From the NCBI GenBank assembly GCA_946638265.1, contig CAMPBN010000039.1, positions 1 to 8,832 of the forward strand: a DNA stretch of 8,832 nt, in the 5' to 3' direction. Under the pieces are notes generated by a model. It saw only the letters and a program-made list of their open reading frames with translations, was not told the DNA's origin and did not search any database. This document shows positions 1-4,626 of this stretch, in pieces. This DNA comes from an uncultured Bacillota bacterium (lineage in GTDB: Bacteria > Bacillota > Clostridia > Peptostreptococcales > Anaerovoracaceae). Position 1 is the stretch's first letter; each line of letters opens with the position of its first letter. The position numbers and the translations under genes are program-made.

Positions 1-964
1 TGGTGGTGGGATCCGGATCTTCCAGATAATTCTTTTCCAGCACCGCATCCTCAAAGCTGCCTTCGAACACCTTTTCGCTGAGCCCCTCGATCTGCGTCAG
101 AGTCAGGTCCGTATCGAATTTAGGCGTGAACAGCGTGAAATCGTCGATACCGCCGTAAAGCCTGCCCACTCTGCGCCCCATGGAGCCGATAAAGCATTTT
201 TCATAGGTCGTTTGGTTGAAATTTTTGTCTGTATAAAGGTCTTTCGGAATGCCGAAGTTGTAATTCTCGTTCAGATAGTTTGCGATCAGCCCCGTGGCAG
301 TGAAAGCGCCGCGGATGGTCCAGTGGTGGTCAGTCTTAAAGAAAAGTTCCTTCTGGCTGTAGCCCGAGTTGTAAAACTCCTCCCTGACATCGTAGGCCTT
401 GACGCCGGCGGCTCTGATCTTGCTGACAAAATCGTCCGCATTCGAATTGGCATAGTCCTTCACGTAGATCGGAAGCTCTTTATCACCGCCGTATTTGTCC
501 GGCTGCACCTTGAAAGGCAGCTGGATATAGAGCAGAGGGATATCGTCTTCCTTGAGGCCGTTCACCAGTCCGTAGAGGTCCATGCAGGCGCCGTCCACCC
601 AGCGGTCCACCACCGTGAAGGTGATCTGGTCATCCTTTGTCTTGTACACTGCGCCGTAGTTGTAGTCGATAACGGCTTTTTTGCCCATCGCATCCATGGA
701 AAGCCCGTAGCATTCGATAAAATCCTGGCGGTGGAAGCACGCTTCGCCGACTGCCTGTTCCGCTGCTTTGATAGCCCCGCGAAGCCGGTCGATTATCGGT
801 GTTCCGGGCAGCACATCCGTCCGGTAGGTGGTGAGGAACCCTTCCGCAAAGTCGCGCGGATTGCCCAGCGTGCCGAAGAACATGACAAAAATCAGTATGA
901 TGAACAGCACTGCCGTAAGTTTTTCTTTTTTATGCGTTTTGAAAGCTTCTTTCAGCTTTTCCAT
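1..964 (-). CDS. DHHW-family (AlgX/AlgJ-like) polysaccharide O-acetylation protein, C-terminus off the left edge
   Basis: The frame is open from an ATG at 964 to the window edge, giving 321 residues without a stop, so the 3' end is missing. GGAG at 971-974 lies 6 nt before the ATG and supports this start. A basic N-terminus (MEKLKEAFKTHKKEK) is followed by one hydrophobic segment (about residues 16-33), which suggests a type II membrane anchor with the body outside the cell. The diagnostic motif FFKTDHHWTIRGA sits at about residues 208-220 (D212, H213, H214, W215). In DHHW/AlgX/AlgJ proteins this region belongs to a SGNH-like esterase/acetyltransferase fold that acts on exported glycans. The gene follows an MBOAT acyltransferase on the same strand after a 59-nt gap. 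MBOAT enzymes of this type pass acetyl groups across the membrane, and the DHHW partner is thought to place them on the polysaccharide. Which glycan is modified cannot be told from the sequence. The family call is firm; the exact reaction is inferred. Confidence 0.87.
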   Translation of the reverse strand, partial: MEKLKEAFKTHKKEKLTAVLFIILIFVMFFGTLGNPRDFAEGFLTTYRTDVLPGTPIIDRLRGAIKAAEQAVGEACFHRQDFIECYGLSMDAMGKKAVIDYNYGAVYKTKDDQITFTVVDRWVDGACMDLYGLVNGLKEDDIPLLYIQLPFKVQPDKYGGDKELPIYVKDYANSNADDFVSKIRAAGVKAYDVREEFYNSGYSQKELFFKTDHHWTIRGAFTATGLIANYLNENYNFGIPKDLYTDKNFNQTTYEKCFIGSMGRRVGRLYGGIDDFTLFTPKFDTDLTLTQIEGLSEKVFEGSFEDAVLEKNYLEDPDPTT

Positions 965-1023
965 AAAAAACTCCAATCTGCCGCCGGTTGCGATTTCCCG
1001 CGTGTCCGGTCCGGCAATATTTC

Positions 1024-2502
1024 CTAAAAGTTAAAGTAAATAAACGGATTGTAAGCGCCCTTGATCAGGTATGACATGGCGAAAATCACGGCACCGGTGT
1101 AGAGTACCGCAAAGCCGACATTCACAAAAGCGTTTCCGTCCCCGAATTTTCTCTTCATGAAAGCGCCAAACTTCGGTACCGCAGGCGCCGAGAACAGCAG
1201 CCCAAAGAAGAGGTACCATGCGTTTTCTTTGACGTAGCCGAGGAAAAATTTGTCGAAGAAGGCTACATTCGAATTTCCGAACATAATTGAAAAATAATTG
1301 ATGGCATCGCCCATCGAATCCGACCGGAAAAATACCCAGCCGAAGACCACCAGAACCATGGTGTAAAAATGCGAGAAAACCCTTCCGGCAACAGACGTAT
1401 CGCTAATTTGCGATAGACGTTTTTCGAATCCCGTGAGCTTTTCTGCCGAGATGAGCACAAAGTACATCAGTCCCCAGCAGATGAAGGTCCAGTTGGCGCC
1501 GTGCCAGAGCCCGGTCAGGAACCATACCACCAGCAGGTTGAATACCAGTCTGCCTTTGGAATTTACGCGGGAGCCCCCGAGAGGGAAATACACATAGTCG
1601 CGGAACCAGCTGCCCAGAGACATATGCCATCTGCGCCAGAATTCCGAAACGGAGCGGCTGGTGTAAGGGTAGTTGAAGTTTTCCAGGAACTGAAAACCGA
1701 ACATCCGCCCCAGACCAATCGCCATATCGGAGTAGCCGGAAAAGTCATAGTATATCTGCAGCGTGTAGGCGATAGCACCCAGCCATGCAAAGCTGACGGA
1801 GCAATAGTCTGTGGTGGCCACAGCGAAGACTTTGTCGGCGATGACCGCAAAGCTGTTGGCGAGGAACACTTTTTTGGCAAAGCCTGCGATAAATCTGCAG
1901 ACGCCGGAAGAAAAGAGGTCGAAGCTTTCTTTTCTGTTTTCAATTTGGTCCGCGATAGTTTCGTAGCGGACGATAGGGCCTGCAATCAGCTGCGGGAAGA
2001 ATGAGATATAAAGCCCCACATTCAGCAGGTTTTTCTGCACCTGCCCTCTGCCCCTGTAGATGTCCACCACATAGCTGATGGCCTGGAATGTGAAAAACGA
2101 GATTCCGATCGGCAGTGCGATCTTCGGCACAAAAATGTCAGTGCCCAAAAGTCCGTTGATATTCTTGAGCGTGAACATCAGATATTTGAATATGAATATG
2201 ATAGTCAGGTTGAATACTACGGAAAGAGTCAGTGCCGCCCGGGCTTTTTTCTGCCCGAGAGGAGTGTCCGCATAGCCTGCGCCGCGCTTAAACTTGTCCA
2301 CCAGGAGGCCAAACATAAAATTGGCGCAGATGGAAAGCATCATAACCAGCACAAACCACGGCTCACCCCAGGCATAAAATCCGAGGCTGGCCAGCAGGAG
2401 AAAATAGTTTTGGAAGCGGCGGCTTTTTCTGAAAATCACATAGTACCCGAAAAGGACACATGGCAGAAAAAACACCAAAAATATCAGAGATGAAAAAAGC
2501 AT
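1024..2502 (-). CDS. MBOAT family membrane-bound O-acyltransferase (AlgI/DltB-like)
   Basis: This is a full-length protein of 492 residues, the usual size for bacterial AlgI-like MBOAT proteins. It begins with the typical MLFSSLIFLVFFLP start and has many hydrophobic segments along its length. Family landmarks are FTFQAISYVVDIYRG (about 137-151), FFPQLIAGPIVRY (168-180), YYDFSGYSDMAIGLG (251-265), FWRRWHMSLGSWFRDYVYFPLGG (starting at 288) and GLWHGANW (331-338). H293 in WHMSL and H334 in GLWHGANW match the two histidines needed by AlgI/DltB-type enzymes. The expected role is transfer of an acyl group, usually acetyl, from a cytoplasmic donor across the membrane to a surface polymer, together with the DHHW protein encoded next. 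Upstream, larE ends 41 nt away. ATG at 2502 is the only plausible start, because a TGA at 2521-2523 closes the frame. The nearest Shine-Dalgarno-like AAGGA is about 13 nt away, an unusually long spacing. The family is certain; the substrate is unknown. Confidence 0.96.
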   Translation of the reverse strand: MLFSSLIFLVFFLPCVLFGYYVIFRKSRRFQNYFLLLASLGFYAWGEPWFVLVMMLSICANFMFGLLVDKFKRGAGYADTPLGQKKARAALTLSVVFNLTIIFIFKYLMFTLKNINGLLGTDIFVPKIALPIGISFFTFQAISYVVDIYRGRGQVQKNLLNVGLYISFFPQLIAGPIVRYETIADQIENRKESFDLFSSGVCRFIAGFAKKVFLANSFAVIADKVFAVATTDYCSVSFAWLGAIAYTLQIYYDFSGYSDMAIGLGRMFGFQFLENFNYPYTSRSVSEFWRRWHMSLGSWFRDYVYFPLGGSRVNSKGRLVFNLLVVWFLTGLWHGANWTFICWGLMYFVLISAEKLTGFEKRLSQISDTSVAGRVFSHFYTMVLVVFGWVFFRSDSMGDAINYFSIMFGNSNVAFFDKFFLGYVKENAWYLFFGLLFSAPAVPKFGAFMKRKFGDGNAFVNVGFAVLYTGAVIFAMSYLIKGAYNPFIYFNF

Positions 2503-2543
2503 ATTTTGGGAAATTTCCTTTCAGTTGTATCTGTTGTAAATTT

Positions 2544-3428
2544 TTATTCGTTTGAATCATCAGGATTATTCGGCTCATCCGGCTCATCCGGCTCATCCGG
2601 CTCATCAAACGCTCCGGTCCGGTAGCCGTCCAGGTCAACGGTCACAAATTTAAAACCTGCTTCGTGGCCCGCTTCCGAGAGCTTTTTTGCAAGAACGGGT
2701 TCGCTCAGGAAACGCTTCATTTCGGCATCGCCCAGCTCGATCCGCACTATGTCACCGTGGTGGCGTGCCCGGACGGAACGCAGGCCCAGGTCCTGAAGTG
2801 CTTCTTCCACGGACAGTACCTGTTCCGTTTTGGCTTCCGTAACAGGTTCTCCGTACGGGATGCGGGAAGCCAGACATGCGCAGGCAGGGGCATCCCAGTT
2901 TTTAAGTCCTGCTTTGCGGCCTTCCTCGCGGATTTCTGCTTTGGTGAGCCCGGCCTGTGCCAGAGGACTGCGTACGCCAAGCTCTGTCAAGGCCTCCAGC
3001 CCGGGCCGATAGGCGGAAAGGTCGTCAAAATTGGTGCCGTCGCACAGCACGAACCCGGGGCGCGAAAGCGCCGCCTTCAGCAGCTTGGAGAATATCGCAA
3101 TCTTGCAATAAAAGCATCTGTCTTCCGGATTTTCTTTGAAGACTTCGTCTAGGCAGCTGTAGTCGTACCAGACTTCGCTGTACATGTCAGCCTGAATGAA
3201 ATAGTGCTCGACTCCAAGTTCTTCCGAGAAGTCGGCGGCTGCATCCAGCTCGCGCGGTATGCAATAGAATGCATCGGCCGTGAGAGCCAGCACGTTCTTC
3301 ACACCAAGCGTTTTGACCGCAAAATTTAGGAGGAATGTACTGTCCACTCCTCCGGAAAAGGCTATGGCGACACGGCCGTAACCCGTTAATATCTCTTTTA
3401 ATCTTTCAAGTTTTTCGTTGGTTTCCAT
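2544..3428 (-). CDS. larE: LarE, ATP-dependent sulfur transferase of nickel-pincer nucleotide cofactor synthesis
   Basis: The protein has 294 residues, slightly longer than the roughly 270-280 usual for LarE. It carries the PP-loop ATP pyrophosphatase motif SGGVDST at 25-31, and then LGVKNVLALTADAFY, DRCFYCK (C105, C108), CDGTNFDD (129-136), GVRSPLAQAGLTKAEIR, and WDAPACACLASRIPYGE with C183 and C185. LarE adenylates a pyridinium dicarboxylate mononucleotide and inserts sulfur into it, making the pincer ligand that later holds nickel in lactate racemase (LarA) and relatives. C185 lies where the sacrificial cysteine of the Lactiplantibacillus enzyme (Cys176) is expected. The extra CxxC pair resembles LarE proteins proposed to hold a [4Fe-4S] cluster. 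That comparison is from memory and needs an alignment. The C-terminal 20 residues are an acidic tail with four Asp-Glu-Pro units, absent from the usual family end near GYRTG. The start lies 3 nt after the transporter stop with only a weak GAG upstream, suggesting translational coupling. No larA, larB or larC is in the window. Confidence 0.94.
   Translation of the reverse strand: METNEKLERLKEILTGYGRVAIAFSGGVDSTFLLNFAVKTLGVKNVLALTADAFYCIPRELDAAADFSEELGVEHYFIQADMYSEVWYDYSCLDEVFKENPEDRCFYCKIAIFSKLLKAALSRPGFVLCDGTNFDDLSAYRPGLEALTELGVRSPLAQAGLTKAEIREEGRKAGLKNWDAPACACLASRIPYGEPVTEAKTEQVLSVEEALQDLGLRSVRARHHGDIVRIELGDAEMKRFLSEPVLAKKLSEAGHEAGFKFVTVDLDGYRTGAFDEPDEPDEPDEPNNPDDSNE
2571..2606. repeat. Four perfect tandem copies of a 9-bp unit in the larE 3' end
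   Basis: CGGCTCATC is repeated four times head to tail without a mismatch. On the coding (minus) strand it reads GATGAGCCG, encoding (Asp-Glu-Pro)4. The unit is a multiple of three, so gain or loss of copies would change tail length without shifting frame. The flanking codons (AATAATCCT GATGATTCA) encode a looser Asn/Asp/Pro continuation before the TAA. Confidence 0.95.
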
Positions 3429-3431
3429 ATA

Positions 3432-4373
3432 TTACTCAACTTTCTTTTTCTCAGGCAGCTGAGTGACGATCACTGCTGCGAAAATCAGTGCGCAGCCCAG
3501 CAGCTCTCTTCCGTTCATCAGCTGGTGCAGCACTATGGCGCCGGCGACCACGGCGAAAACGGACTCCAGACTGAGAATCAGCGAAGCAATGGTAGGCTCC
3601 GCATCCTTTTGAGCCACGATTTGCAGCGTATATCCGATGGCGCCGGAAAGCACACCTGCATAGAGGATAGGCTTTGCACCTGCGATAATGGCTGCGAAGC
3701 TCAGAAGATCCGCTTCGGATTTTAACAGGAACATAAATGGTATTGAGACCAGACCCGTGATGGCAAACTGAATGCATGAAAGTACCACACCGTTTGCTTT
3801 CGGCGAAAAATAGTCAATGATGAGGATGTGACACGCAAAGACGATGGCACACAGGAAAACGAAGAAGTCGCCACGGCTGATGCTGAAACCTTCGTTCGCA
3901 TTGATGCAAAGAAGATAAAAGCCCACAGCCGCTACTGCCACGCAGCCCCATAGCAGCGGCCGCACTATCTTGCCGATAAAAAGCCCGAGAATCGGCACCA
4001 GCACGATATAGAGCGCTGTGATAAAGCCTGCTTTGCCTGCAGTGGTGTACTGAAGGCCGTATTGCTGCAGTGTGGTTCCTCCAAAAAGAGCAAGTCCGCA
4101 GCAAATACCGCCAATGACGGTGATTTTCAGCTTGGCGGCTTTTTCTTCGGCGGTAGGCTCGTGATAGCCCGGTTCTGCCATAGCGGCTTTCTTTTCTTTG
4201 GTTACGAAAATGTAAGCCACCGGAATGAGAAGCACGGCTGCAATCAGACAGCGGATGCCGTTGAAAGAGAACGGCCCGAGATAGTCCATTCCCACACTTT
4301 GGGCCACGAAAGCCGAGCCCCAGATAAGGGCAGTCAGGAAAAGCATGCAGTTGCTTCGAAATTTCTTGCTCAT
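3432..4373 (-). CDS. EamA/DMT-superfamily transporter (drug/metabolite exporter type)
   Basis: A protein of 313 residues, built almost entirely of hydrophobic segments and consistent with the ten-helix, two-repeat EamA layout. The first repeat covers about residues 8-158 and includes ALIWGSAFVAQSVGMDYLGP and QQYGLQYTTAGKAGFITALY. The second covers about 168-305 and includes GYTLQIVAQKDAEPTIASL and SLESVFAVVAGAIVLHQ, both typical of the family. A charged loop at about 58-84 (TKEKKAAMAEPGYHEPTAEE) separates early helices, and the protein ends with a basic tail (PEKKKVE). Such proteins export or import small metabolites such as amino acids or nucleotides; the substrate cannot be inferred. The start is well supported, with GGAGG at 4379-4383 lying 5 nt before the ATG and a promoter directly upstream. 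The gene is first in the leftward operon and its stop is 3 nt before the larE start, so the two are probably co-translated. Confidence 0.94.
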   Translation of the reverse strand: MSKKFRSNCMLFLTALIWGSAFVAQSVGMDYLGPFSFNGIRCLIAAVLLIPVAYIFVTKEKKAAMAEPGYHEPTAEEKAAKLKITVIGGICCGLALFGGTTLQQYGLQYTTAGKAGFITALYIVLVPILGLFIGKIVRPLLWGCVAVAAVGFYLLCINANEGFSISRGDFFVFLCAIVFACHILIIDYFSPKANGVVLSCIQFAITGLVSIPFMFLLKSEADLLSFAAIIAGAKPILYAGVLSGAIGYTLQIVAQKDAEPTIASLILSLESVFAVVAGAIVLHQLMNGRELLGCALIFAAVIVTQLPEKKKVE

Positions 4374-4406
4374 ATTAACCTCCGGATTTTGAAAATACTA
4401 CGAGTT

Positions 4407-4435
4407 ATTATAACACAAAGCCCTGTTGCTTTGAA
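4407..4435 (-). promoter_or_regulatory. Sigma-A-type promoter of the transporter-larE-MBOAT-DHHW operon
   Basis: On the minus strand a perfect -10 TATAAT (4407-4412) is preceded by TG one base upstream (TGTTATAAT, an extended -10). Seventeen bases further upstream is the -35-like TTCAAA (4430-4435, 4 of 6 matches to TTGACA). Transcription would begin near 4400, giving a leader of about 27 nt that contains only the GGAGG ribosome-binding site. Confidence 0.75.
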
Positions 4436-4514
4436 ACCGTTTCCGCACAATATTATTTATGCCATTTGTCCCCTTGCTTTTTGCATTTAATTTGTGCATT
4501 TATGTCTCTGTTTT

Positions 4515-4545
4515 CTTACACTAAAGAGGTAAAATAGTGTATAAT
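4515..4545 (+). promoter_or_regulatory. Likely promoter of the hybrid histidine kinase
   Basis: A perfect -10 TATAAT at 4540-4545 is preceded by a -35-like CTTACA (4515-4520) with a long 19-bp spacer. Transcription would begin near 4551-4553. This places the GTG at 4537 upstream of the transcript and leaves a leader of about 75 nt before the ATG at 4627. Confidence 0.6.
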
Positions 4546-4551
4546 AATCTG

Positions 4552-4580
4552 TGGGTCGCCGGGCAGGAAAAAGGCACCCA
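4552..4580 (+). other. Predicted hairpin at the 5' end of the kinase leader
   Basis: TGGGT (4552-4556) pairs with ACCCA (4576-4580) and GCC (4558-4560) pairs with GGC (4573-4575). C4557 is bulged and the loop is the purine-rich GGGCAGGAAAAA. The hairpin would start at or within a base or two of the predicted transcription start. It could protect the mRNA 5' end or bind a regulator. It has no downstream U-run, so it is not a terminator, and it matches no riboswitch class I know. Confidence 0.45.
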
Positions 4581-4616
4581 TTGCAAATACGTTGAAAAAT
4601 CAAAGTTTATCTGGAT

Positions 4617-4620
4617 GGAG
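4617..4620 (+). promoter_or_regulatory. Ribosome-binding site that decides the kinase start
   Basis: GGAG followed by six A/T bases and then ATG at 4627 has the same spacing as the DHHW gene start. It favours ATG 4627 over the in-frame GTG at 4537, although that codon also has AGAGG (4525-4529) 7 nt upstream. Confidence 0.65.
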
Positions 4621-4626
4621 AAAAAT

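Larger units (their letters stand above)
4374..4626. other. Divergent intergenic region between the transporter and the hybrid kinase
   Basis: This AT-rich stretch holds back-to-back promoters for the leftward operon and the rightward kinase. Between the two -35 elements there is about 80 bp without an obvious gene. It contains a direct repeat TGCATTTA (4482-4489 and 4495-4502, 13 bp apart, slightly over one helical turn) and a distant inverted pair GCACAA/TTGTGC (4445-4450 and 4492-4497). Either could be an operator, but such short repeats also occur by chance in AT-rich DNA. No small coding gene or known RNA is recognisable. Confidence 0.6.

Noticed and set aside
983..1015. GCCGG/CCGGC inverted pair between the MBOAT and DHHW genes as a terminator
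   Set aside because: The stem is only 5 bp with a 23-nt loop and has no U-run, so neither a terminator nor a processing site can be claimed.
212..1027. Plus-strand open frame of 271 codons at the left end
   Set aside because: It lies antisense to the DHHW gene, which has a good ribosome-binding site, a membrane anchor and the DHHW motif. The plus-strand product has no recognisable domain.
1501..2004. Plus-strand open frame of 167 codons
   Set aside because: It is fully inside the MBOAT gene on the other strand, has no family features, and is explained by codon bias.
2363..2638. Minus-strand open frame with a repeated Met-Ser-Arg stretch
   Set aside because: It is the 9-bp larE repeat read in another frame and it bridges larE and the MBOAT gene. 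Both real genes explain the sequence better.
4549..4626. Kinase leader as a known riboswitch
   Set aside because: I compared it mentally with cyclic-di-GMP, preQ1, guanidine, fluoride and mini-ykkC consensus features. None matches; only a simple hairpin is supported.
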